NCBI GenBank assembly: GCA_021324445.1
Contig: JAJPJC010000046.1
Location: 1 to 35,640, forward strand
From: Isosphaeraceae bacterium
Lineage (GTDB): Bacteria; Planctomycetota; Planctomycetia; Isosphaerales; Isosphaeraceae
Direction: 5' to 3'
Length of the DNA: 35,640 nt
Below, one piece after another: positions 7,396 through 15,500 of this stretch (positions are counted from its first letter, which is position 1; each line of letters starts with the position of its first letter). A program made the position numbers and the translations under genes. The notes under the pieces were generated by a model, which was not told the origin of the DNA, made no database searches, and saw only the letters and a program-made list of their open reading frames with translations.

Positions 7396-9588
7396 TTAGA
7401 GGCGCTCAGGAGCTACGGGTTGCGGGAGCGGCGCCCCCTGTCCCGTTTTGTCTTTGGCTCTTGCCTTGGCGGCGGCACGTTCGCGCTCCCGTTTGCCGCC
7501 GTCGGTGAAGATGCCGGCCCGCATGTAGAACTGGACGAACGCCCCCAGGACCACCATCAGGCAACCCGAATAGATGATCGGGCGGCCGGGGTTGATGGCG
7601 ACCTGGAAGATCGATTGGAACCGGCCGGTCGGCCGGTCGGTGTGCGGGTCGATATCCGGCTGGTATCGCGACTGGTAGAAGGTGTATCCGCGGTGGTACA
7701 GGGGATGGTTCATCGAGATCGTGTGCGGCTGGTCCTGGATCTCCTCCGACGGGTCGTTGAGCCGGACCTTGCTGACGAACTTGGTCGGTTGTTCGGTGCC
7801 CGGCTCGAAGCCGACCTCGAAGTCGTCGAGCTTGAGATCGAAGCCCAGCGGCTTGCGGTCGACGTCGTAGGCAATCGCGTAGACCGCGTCGCGGAAGGTG
7901 ACCACCTGGGGCGCCGGCGGGTCGAGGCTGATCGAGCGCCGCAGCCAGAGCTCCTTGGTCTCATGGCCCACGGTCATCTCGGCCCGGCAGGCGGCGATCC
8001 CCTCACCCATCTTCCCCTTGGGGAGCTCGATCGGTACGTAGATGTCCTTTTCGACGCCCGCGGCCAGGTAGTCGTCGACCTCGAACCGGATGGTCATCGG
8101 CATGTTGGGATTGCCGCCAAAGGCGAGGATGGGCGTCCCCCGGGAGACTGCCCCGGCGGCCCGCAGCTCGGTCGTGCCGTCCTTGCCCCGGCCGAAGACG
8201 CGGTACGACAGCGCGTGGTCCGGCCCGGCCAGGACGTCGATCTGGCCGAAGCGGCCGTTGGTCTTGGGGTCGAGCACGGGAGTGACCATGTAGTGGATCG
8301 CCGCCAGCGGTGGCTTCGGGGCCGCCGAGGGGTCCTCCGCCGAGGGGATCAGGTTGGGGACCATCGGCAGATTCGCCAGGGCCATGTGTGTGACCGCCTC
8401 GGCAGCCCCGCGCTGGATCTTGAACATGGCGATCGGGATCGGATCCTCGCCGAGGATGCGATCGAGCCCGCGGGTCTGCGTTGGGAACTCCAGGATCTCG
8501 GAGAGTGTGACGGTCAGATCACTCTCCGGGAGCAGGACCGACTGGCCCGCCTGGCCCGCCAGCGCCCAGTCGAAGATGCGCGTCCGGCCGGACCGATCCA
8601 CGTAGCGGAAGCGGGCGATACCCTCCTTGCTGGAACTCATCGCCGGCTTGAGGAAGTCGTCGACCAGCTCGGGGCGGTCGACATCCGAGAAGCTCACCAG
8701 GGCCGGGGCTCCGCGCATCGGGGCGCGGACCACCCTGTGGAACTTCTTCTCCGTGACGAACCACTGGTGGTCTTCGGTCGGGAAGGCGTCTTGCTCCTGC
8801 GGCAGGGCGGGCGCCCGGAAGCGGAGCCGAATCCGCGCCATGGGCGAGCCCTCGGGGTCGGCGACGTGCTCGCGCGCCGGTGCCGAGGCCGGCAAGTGCT
8901 CCTTCACGACGAACCGGAACGGGTCGCCGGGCTGGCTCAACACCTCCTCGGTGGCCTGGGAGGACCCGGCCCATCCCAGGGTCGCCAGCGCCAGGCCACG
9001 CGCGACCAGACCCGTGGACCGAGGCCGCCGCGGCCCCCACGCGAAGGAGCCGGGATGGAACGGCAAGTCGATCTCGCGAATCTGCCGCTGCGTGTGCGGG
9101 TCGAGCTCCCAGACCCGGATCACCGGATAGTCGATGCGGACCAGCTCCCCCTTGACATCCCCCTCGAGCATGCCCACCTGCCCATCGTCGGCCGTCCGGA
9201 CGCTGTAATACGACCCGGCCAGGATGATCAGGAGTCCCGCATGCGTGATCACGAACCCGGTCTGCCGCCGCTTCCACGGATATCGGATCAGGGCCGCACA
9301 CAGGATGTTCATGCCCAGGAACGCCAGCAGGACGGCAAAGCCGGTGCTGCGGTAGATGTATTCCTGCACCGCCCCCGTGCCGTACCAGGATTCGAAGAAC
9401 GTCGCGTAGGCCAGGGTCGCCGCCAGCGTCCCCAGCGTGATCACGGCCAGCTTCAGCGATGCCAGGAAGCGATAGATCGCATCCACCACCCGCGCCGCCC
9501 GGTCCACCCACGAGGGCGCCGCCGCGCGTTGCACGCGCCGCGGTGGCGGAGTCGAGGCCAGGGCAGCTTTCTTCGTGGCCGTCGCCAT
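7396..9588 (-). CDS. resB: Cytochrome c biogenesis protein ResB
   Basis: This is a 730-residue ResB-family protein, the partner of CcsA in system II cytochrome c synthesis, thought to hold the apocytochrome and shape the haem channel. Start is taken at ATG 9588 (MATATKKAAL). Membrane helices run through LAVITLGTLAATLAYATFF, FAVLLAFLGMNILCAALI and a His-containing helix FVITHAGLLIILAGS. A long extracytoplasmic region follows, ending YHRGYTFYQSRYQPD, which is characteristic of ResB, and a final helix IIYSGCLMVVLGAFVQFY precedes a basic cytoplasmic tail. It is followed by ccsA and preceded, 78 bp upstream, by the haem-domain sigma factor on the same strand. The assignment is confident; the exact helix count was not computed. 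Confidence 0.92.
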   Translation of the reverse strand: MATATKKAALASTPPPRRVQRAAAPSWVDRAARVVDAIYRFLASLKLAVITLGTLAATLAYATFFESWYGTGAVQEYIYRSTGFAVLLAFLGMNILCAALIRYPWKRRQTGFVITHAGLLIILAGSYYSVRTADDGQVGMLEGDVKGELVRIDYPVIRVWELDPHTQRQIREIDLPFHPGSFAWGPRRPRSTGLVARGLALATLGWAGSSQATEEVLSQPGDPFRFVVKEHLPASAPAREHVADPEGSPMARIRLRFRAPALPQEQDAFPTEDHQWFVTEKKFHRVVRAPMRGAPALVSFSDVDRPELVDDFLKPAMSSSKEGIARFRYVDRSGRTRIFDWALAGQAGQSVLLPESDLTVTLSEILEFPTQTRGLDRILGEDPIPIAMFKIQRGAAEAVTHMALANLPMVPNLIPSAEDPSAAPKPPLAAIHYMVTPVLDPKTNGRFGQIDVLAGPDHALSYRVFGRGKDGTTELRAAGAVSRGTPILAFGGNPNMPMTIRFEVDDYLAAGVEKDIYVPIELPKGKMGEGIAACRAEMTVGHETKELWLRRSISLDPPAPQVVTFRDAVYAIAYDVDRKPLGFDLKLDDFEVGFEPGTEQPTKFVSKVRLNDPSEEIQDQPHTISMNHPLYHRGYTFYQSRYQPDIDPHTDRPTGRFQSIFQVAINPGRPIIYSGCLMVVLGAFVQFYMRAGIFTDGGKRERERAAAKARAKDKTGQGAPLPQPVAPERL

Positions 9589-9630
9589 GCGTTTGCACCT
9601 ACCCGGAAGTGAAGACCTTTGCAGGGAAGG

Positions 9631-9690
9631 CCGGGTTGCAAAACCCAACCCAGGTACGAAGCAGCGTCAGGCGAGAAAGCCCGACCTACG
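9631..9690. repeat. REP-like intergenic palindromes between sigma factor and resB
   Basis: There are two imperfect palindromes: GGGTTGCAAAACCCAACCC at 9633-9651 and GTCAGGC-GAGAAA-GCCCGAC at 9666-9685. The first resembles the core of the end repeats of this window (GGGTTGC followed by CCCACCC). The second overlaps the sigma factor stop codon, so the last codons of that gene lie inside a repeat. These look like dispersed planctomycete-type intergenic repeats; they may also act as a weak attenuator before resB. Confidence 0.5.
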
Positions 9691-10989
9691 AGGAAGGAAC
9701 TCAGGGCCGGAGTCAGCCAATGCACGGTCCATCGCGGCATGCTTCCGATATTCTAGCCGGAAGCCCTCCCGCGGACCAGACTCGCCCACGGCCAGCCAGG
9801 TGCCTCGCCCTGGCCCAGGCCCTCCTCTGGCCCCATTACGGCTGCCACCGCGAAATCGTTCGGAGCCGGTTGCCCGACCAACCCATTTGGACCTCTGGGT
9901 CCCGAGCGGTGCTTTCAGCAGAGAGGTCGTGAAGGCAGCCCGCTGTGCGGGAGTTGTCCGTCCGACCCGCCGGCCAACCCGTTCGCCGAAGAGGTCGTGG
10001 CACTTCAGGCAGCTTGCGTCAAGCTGGCGAGCCGCGGCGATCATGGCAAGCCGGTCGGCGGATTGGGAGGCTCGGATCAGTTCCCGGGCCGAGTTCTCCA
10101 TTGCGGTGGCAGACTGGCGCCAGCGATCACGCAGCCGTCCCGGATCCTGGTCGGCCAGTCGCGCCGCCGACCGGGCCGCCGCGCGGGCCAGCATGAGGAC
10201 CTGGCTCAGCTCCGGCAGGGGCTCGTCGGCCCTGGCCAGCTCGGTCAAGACCTGGCCCAGACCCTGGCCCCCGTCTTCACGCGGTCGGAAGGGCGTCATG
10301 GCCTCCTGGACCAGCCGGGCGGGGTGAGACCGTGGCCTCGCTGGGCCGCTCAGCGCGGCGATCGCGGCGGCAATCAGCCCGATCACCGCCAGGGCCAGCC
10401 CGCGATGGAGCAGCCGCTGCCGCAGCAGCCGCCGTGCCCGGTCCAGCCGTCGGGACATCGAGCCGGCCGGCCAGCCGAGCTGCCGGGCCGCCTCGTGGTG
10501 GGTCCGGCCCTCCAGGTCACACAAGACCACCGGCGCGCGATACTTCTCCGGCAGGCGGCGCAACTCGGCATCCAGCACCCGCCGCAGGTCCCGCCGTTCC
10601 ACCTCCAGCGATGGATCGATCTGGGGATGATATCGCTCCGCCAGGCCCCGGCCGCCGACCTCCGAGGCGCAGCACCCCAGCCCAGAGATCGGCGTCTCAC
10701 GACCCCATTGTCGGGCCGCTCCCGACCGCGCATGCAACGCCAGCCTACGAGCTACCGCACCCAGCCATCCACCCACGGAATCGCGCCAGGGGAGAACATT
10801 CGCCTTGCGCGCCAGGAGAAGGAAGGTGGCCTGGAAGACGTCATCGACGTCGTGATCGTTGCGGAGGATTCGCCGGCAGATTTGTTCCACCAGCGGGCCG
10901 TGGCGCTGGACCAGAGCGCCGAAGGCGGCCTCCTCGCGGCCGTGAACAAAACGCTCCAGCAAGATCGCATCGCTCACGCACTCAGCCAT
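9667..10989 (-). CDS. ECF sigma factor fused to a membrane helix and cytochrome c'-like haem domain
   Basis: Residues 1-90 form sigma region 2 (DDVFQATFLLLARKA, then WLGAVARRLALHAR). Residues 130-195 form sigma region 4, with LRRLPEKYRAPVVL and the recognition helix GWPAGSMSRRLDRARRLL. A single membrane helix follows (about 197-215, ALAVIGLIAAAIAALSG), which would put the rest outside the membrane. Residues 225-340 are helical and end in AARQLDASCLKCHDLFG. The CxxCH (327-331, bases 9997-10011) near the end of a four-helix stretch is the layout of cytochrome c'/c-556 domains. Residues 345-440 are Arg/Gly-rich and may be read-through of a non-coding stretch. It directly precedes resB and ccsA, which make holocytochromes c, so a role in sensing haem attachment, redox state or a gas is plausible but inferred. 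Confidence 0.85.
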   Translation of the reverse strand: MAECVSDAILLERFVHGREEAAFGALVQRHGPLVEQICRRILRNDHDVDDVFQATFLLLARKANVLPWRDSVGGWLGAVARRLALHARSGAARQWGRETPISGLGCCASEVGGRGLAERYHPQIDPSLEVERRDLRRVLDAELRRLPEKYRAPVVLCDLEGRTHHEAARQLGWPAGSMSRRLDRARRLLRQRLLHRGLALAVIGLIAAAIAALSGPARPRSHPARLVQEAMTPFRPREDGGQGLGQVLTELARADEPLPELSQVLMLARAAARSAARLADQDPGRLRDRWRQSATAMENSARELIRASQSADRLAMIAAARQLDASCLKCHDLFGERVGRRVGRTTPAQRAAFTTSLLKAPLGTQRSKWVGRATGSERFRGGSRNGARGGPGPGRGTWLAVGESGPREGFRLEYRKHAAMDRALADSGPEFLPRRSGFLA

Positions 10990-11067
10990 CGCTGGAATTG
11001 ATCCCCATGAGGTTCGTTCCTCTCTACCTGATCATGCCGAAAAACTCCCCGACCAAATGCATTTTTT

Positions 11068-11213
11068 GTCCGTGGTCCGTGGTCCGTGGTCCGTGGTTCG
11101 CTGTCGCGGGCTGACTCACCTGGTTCGAGAAAGTTGAGGCACTCGAAGGAGGGCAATGACGGCGTACCGGAGCGGCAGCTCCTCCAACGGACCACGGACC
11201 ACGGACCACGGAC
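11068..11213. repeat. Inverted pair of heptamer tandem arrays
   Basis: GTCCGTG is repeated four times head to tail at 11068-11095, and its complement CACGGAC is repeated three and a part times at about 11187-11213. The arms could pair over roughly 27 bp around a loop of about 90 bp. The element lies between the stop of the TIM-barrel gene (11220) and the start of the sigma factor (10989), with a T6 run at 11062-11067 beside the left arm. It could act as a terminator for the TIM-barrel gene or be a mobile palindromic repeat. No gene is seen in 10990-11219. Confidence 0.75.
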
Positions 11214-11219
11214 CAAGAA

Positions 11220-12110
11220 TCAAGCCAGTTGGAGCAATCGATTCATGCGCTGGACGACGTCCTTCATCGCGGCCAGGTCGCCGAGGGGGACCTCCGCGGT
11301 GATCCAGCCGTCATAGCCGACATCGATCAGGGCCGCGCGGACCGCGGTCCAGTCAATCTCGTTCCCTTCGCCCAGGAGATACTTAAACCGATTGGGCTTG
11401 GCGTATTCCTTGATGTGGACCTTGAGGATCCGCTTGCCCAGCTCGTGAATCCACTCCTCGGGGTAGCCGAACTCGACGACGTTGCCCACGTCGAAGTAAG
11501 CACCGACCCAGGGGCTTTCGAATTCGTCGATGTAGCGGGCGAACTCGACCGGGCTGAGCAGGAACTTGTTCCAGACCTCCTCGATGGCGATCTTGACGCC
11601 GTGCGTCTCGGCGTCGGGGATGAGCTTGCGGATGTTGGCCTGGGATCGTTTGTAGGCGGCGCGGTAGCCGACCTTCTTGTTCACCACCGCTGGGACGACC
11701 AGCACGGTGGTCCCGCCGTAGGCCCGGCAATCGTCGAATTCCTGGCGGATGGCCGCCAGCCCGCGCTCGACGACCTGGGGATCGGGATCGGAAAGCGTGT
11801 CTTGCCAGTGCCGCGAGCCGCTGACGCCGTGGATGATCAGCCCGGTCTGGTCGCGGGCACTCAGGACGGCCTGGCGATCGAGCTGATTCGGGCTGATCAG
11901 CTCGACCCCCTCGAAGCCTGCCTCCTTGAGGAGCTGGAACGTGGGCAGCGGCGAGCCCTTGGTCAACTTCCCCAGCCCCATGAATGCCTTCTTCCAACGG
12001 TTCCGAGGAGGCGTGGCGGTGGCGGCCTCGGGCTCGCGCCCGGCGATCACGGCGGCTGCCAGGGTCGCGCCCGAGGTGCGGAGGAAGGTCCTGCGCTCGA
12101 TCCGGTTCAT
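11220..12110 (-). CDS. Tat-exported sugar phosphate isomerase/epimerase-like TIM-barrel protein
   Basis: This is a 296-residue protein of the xylose-isomerase-like TIM-barrel superfamily (AP endonuclease 2/sugar isomerase type). The N-terminus MNRIERRTFLRTSGATLAAA carries a twin-arginine signal (RRTFLR), so it is probably exported folded. Metal-binding acidic and His residues typical of the fold appear in order: IAIEEVW (Glu), GAYFDVGN (Asp), LKVHIKE (His) and ITAEVPLGD (Glu). ATG at 12110 is preferred over in-frame upstream starts because it gives a clean signal peptide. Substrate is unknown; relatives in planctomycetes are annotated as hydroxypyruvate isomerase or sugar epimerase. It stands alone, separated from both neighbours by hairpins. 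Confidence 0.88.
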   Translation of the reverse strand: MNRIERRTFLRTSGATLAAAVIAGREPEAATATPPRNRWKKAFMGLGKLTKGSPLPTFQLLKEAGFEGVELISPNQLDRQAVLSARDQTGLIIHGVSGSRHWQDTLSDPDPQVVERGLAAIRQEFDDCRAYGGTTVLVVPAVVNKKVGYRAAYKRSQANIRKLIPDAETHGVKIAIEEVWNKFLLSPVEFARYIDEFESPWVGAYFDVGNVVEFGYPEEWIHELGKRILKVHIKEYAKPNRFKYLLGEGNEIDWTAVRAALIDVGYDGWITAEVPLGDLAAMKDVVQRMNRLLQLA

Positions 12111-12369
12111 GATGATGGCTCCAGGGCAAGTAACGGAGGGCCGGGGCCGGTTGGGCAACAATCCCGCGTCCTGTTCTCACGATACGGCCATCTGGGCGGA
12201 CGTTCCAGAGGATGCTCAATCGGTCTCCGTGTGGGCCAGCCGTCCCCGGCTGGCAGATGTGTGGGCCAGGCGGGGGCTGTCCCACCGGCCGAGGGCGGTG
12301 CCCCACGGCCCGACGGCCGAGGTTCCCTTGAGCGTCCCCTCGGGTGGGGACCTCCCGATCGGGGCTCGC

Positions 12370-12438
12370 ATCAGACAAAACGGCCGGCCCCAACCCGAAG
12401 CAGGGTGGGTGCCGGCCGTTTCCAGGACATCGTCTGAT
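12370..12438 (-). terminator. Long nested hairpin downstream of the subtilase
   Basis: An 11-bp perfect stem AAACGGCCGGC (12378-12388) / GCCGGCCGTTT (12411-12421) is enclosed by ATCAGAC (12370-12376) / GTCTGAT (12432-12438). On the minus strand the 3' side of the inner stem ends in TTT, as a rho-independent terminator would. It lies between the subtilase stop (12555) and the TIM-barrel start (12110); apart from hairpins I see no gene in 12111-12554. Confidence 0.6.
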
Positions 12439-12457
12439 CGAACCGTCGGACTGATGT

Positions 12458-12484
12458 TCCCTCCCGCTCCATGGGCGGGAGGGA
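12458..12484 (-). terminator. 10-bp stem hairpin, first strong hairpin after the subtilase
   Basis: TCCCTCCCGC (12458-12467) pairs perfectly with GCGGGAGGGA (12475-12484) around a 7-base loop. A smaller hairpin, CCGGC-CTTC-GCCGG (12488-12501), lies between it and the subtilase stop. On the minus-strand transcript these come before the nested hairpin at 12370-12438, so three hairpins follow the gene in series. A U tract is lacking, so a role in mRNA 3'-end protection is as likely as termination. Confidence 0.45.
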
Positions 12485-12554
12485 GCTCCGGCCTTCGCCG
12501 GTCGTTTCCCCTGCTCGCGACGGGACGCCCACGCGTCCCAGCGAGCCGGCCGGA

Positions 12555-15500
12555 TCAGGTGAACGGTTTCTTGATGTTGGTCCAGAGCTGATCCCAGAAA
12601 TTCGAACTCTTCTTCGCCGGTGCCGCCTTCTTGGCGATGAGGGAAGGTTGCTGGGCCTGCGCCGTCGAGGCGGCGGTCGTGGAGCTCGGCGAGGGCGTCG
12701 GGGTCGGGGACGTCGAGACCATCGGTGCCGGCGTGGGCGCGGGCGTTGCAGTCGGGGTTGTGGTGGAAGCGGGTGTCGGCGTGGGTGCCGGCGTCGGCGT
12801 CGGGGCGGGCGTGGGGGTCGGGGCGGGCGTGGGCGTGGGCGTCGGGGTTGTGGGGGGTGTGGTCGTCGGGGTGAGTGTTCCCTGCGGGCTCAGCGGCAAG
12901 GGGGCGATGGACGGTTGCGAGACCGTCGGTTGCGAGATCGGCAGTTGCGAGATCGGCAGTTGGGCCGTGCTCGTCGTGGTGGGGGTCGGCTGAGCCGTGG
13001 ACCCGGTGGTGGCCGACGACCCGGTGGACGCACTGCTGCCGCCCTGGTTGGCCATGGCGACAAGCTGATCGAGCGCGGCCTGCGGGTTGGTCGGCGCCGC
13101 GGACGTGGATGCCGTCGGCGATGGCGTCGTGGTGGCGCTGCCGGTCGTGGTGGCGCTGCCGGTCGTGGTTCCACTTGCCGCCGCGGTGCTGGTTGGCGTC
13201 GGCGTGGTCGTCCCAGCCCCGGACGTCGATCCCGGGGTGGCCGCCGGGGTGGGCGTGGGCGTGCTGGCCGGAACGGTGGTGACCATGTAGTCGACCGTCA
13301 CGTTCTGCCCCTGAACGTTCGCGACCTTGGTCATCCCGATGACCTGGTTCTGGGTCGCGGGGCCCGGCGACGTGGCCGCGGAGGAAGTCGGCGGATCGAA
13401 CAAGGTGTACAGCGGGAAGTAGGTGCCCGGCACCAGGCCGCGCTGAACGTCGAGGTTCGCCGGCGAGAGGTTGCGGTACCTGGCAACCTTCGACCTGGGC
13501 ACGAAGACGGCGTCGGGCAGGTAGTGTCGCAGGTCGACAAAGTTGCGCGGCGTGGTGGGCGCCAGCAAGAACGCGTTTCTCGAGGCCCGTTGCCGATCGA
13601 TGATGGTGTAGGCGTCGGGGGACGGCAGCAGGGTCTTGCCCAGCATCTTCAACTGGTTGATCGTGATGCCGCCATTGAGCGTCCCATTGGCGGCGTAGTC
13701 GAAGAAATTGAACCGCCGCTGCTCCGCACCCGGCTGATCCGGGTTCTCGTTGAAGACCTCGTTGTTGAGGCCAGGCTGCACGGGGCCGTAGGTCCCCGTC
13801 CCACCCAGGAGGGCCGCCATGGCCCCGGCCTCGGGCACGCCCATGGAGGCGGCGTTGTCCGTGAAATTCTGCAGCTCCTGGGCCGTGATCACCCCGTCGT
13901 GATTGGTGTCGATCAGCGGGAAGTCGTGATGTTTCTCCAGGTAGTTGATGGCGATGTAGCCTTCGATCGCGGCGATGGCATTGGAGACGCTCACCCGCGC
14001 GAAGGACCGGAACGCGGTGCTGTTTTGCAGGTTCGGCGGCGTGGCCACGGTCTGGCCGTCGTTGGCGTCGGTCGCCGGCACGGCGGTATAGGCCAGGATG
14101 CCGTTGATGCCGTCCGGGGTATTCCAGGCCGCGAGGTTCTTGAACGGGTGCTTGCCGAAGTTCAAGGAGTCCACCCCGACAGGGGTCGTCAGATAGGCGT
14201 CGGCCGTGTAACCGTTGCCTTGGGCCAGCGCGGTCCAGTAGTTCAGGGCCGAGGAGACCAGGGCGTAGGAACCGGTCACGATGGCCGCCGACATCGACGT
14301 CCCCACCTGGGTGAAGGTCATGTGGTCGGCGGGGTTGACCGTGGTCGAGGTGCTCGTCGTCCCGGTCGTGGTGGACGAGAGCGTGATGGCCTGGCGTTTG
14401 AACGTCGGGACGTTGAACGCCGGCGCGGCGAAGTCGGTGGTGATGTTGCGATTGACCGAGCCGGGGATCCGGTCGGCCCAGAGCTCGAAGTCCGCGGCGG
14501 AGAGCAGCTCGGCGTTGGCGATGATCCCGGTGGCCGTGGTGGTGCCGCCGGTGCCGGTGCCGCCGGTCCCACCCGTGCCGGTGCCGCCGGTCCCACCCGT
14601 GCCGGTCGAGGCCGTCCCGCCGATGGTCAAGAGGCTGCCGAAGAGCAAGATCGGGCCGGCCGGGAAGGGGATGACCCCCGTGGGCGTGTCGATCGGCGCG
14701 GTGGACGGCGTGTTGATGAAGGGGAACGAATAGACGCCGGTGACCGAGATCACCTCGTTGAGGATGGCCGGCAAAGCGATGCCATTGACGTCGCCGACGG
14801 CGATATTGGCGGCGTTGTTGGTGACCGGGAGCTGGAACGTGGCGGCTCCGGTGCCGCCGGTGCCGGTGCCGCCGCCGGTGCCGGTGCCGCCGCCGGTGCC
14901 GCCGCCGGTGCCGGTGCCGCCGGTCGTGGTGGTGATCGAGGGGGCCAGGTTGCCGAGGGGGTTGCCGAACTCGCCGGTCGCCGCGATCGGTGCGATCCCC
15001 AGCTTGCGGAACTTGTGGAATTGATTCTTCAGGGAGACCACTTCCTGCGGGTAGTCCTGGTAGGCACCCTGTTCCGTGGCGAATGTGGTCGTCGTGCCGA
15101 AGGCGAACGTGGCGGCGATCACGCGGTCGACCTTGCCCGGGCGAACCGGGTCGTTCACATACGGGTGGATGATGGCGAACTGGAGCCCGTTGTAAAGCGT
15201 GTTGCTGGTCGCCTGCGAGTCGTTGGAGGTGCCGGAGATGGCGGAGACGCCGCTGGTGCCGGTGCCGCCGGTGCCGCCGGTGCCGCCGACCCCGCCGGTG
15301 CCGCCGGTGCCGCCGGTGCTCGTGCTCGAGCTGAACGACAGCGTGACCGGTGAGAACCCGCCGCCGAAGGGACTGAAGATGTCGATCGGGACGATGGTGA
15401 TCTGGGGCACGAACTGCGCGATCACGCCCGCGACCGGGGTTCCGTGGCCGTCGAGGGTGGAGAGGATCGCCTGACCGGTGGTGGCGGTGGTGCCCGCGCC

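Noticed and set aside
7378..9612. 744-codon plus-strand open frame
   Set aside because: It is antisense to resB and consists of Arg/Asp/Gly-rich sequence with no domain.
11068..11213. Possible CRISPR array
   Set aside because: The heptamers are contiguous with no spacers, the two arrays are inverted, and there are no cas genes.
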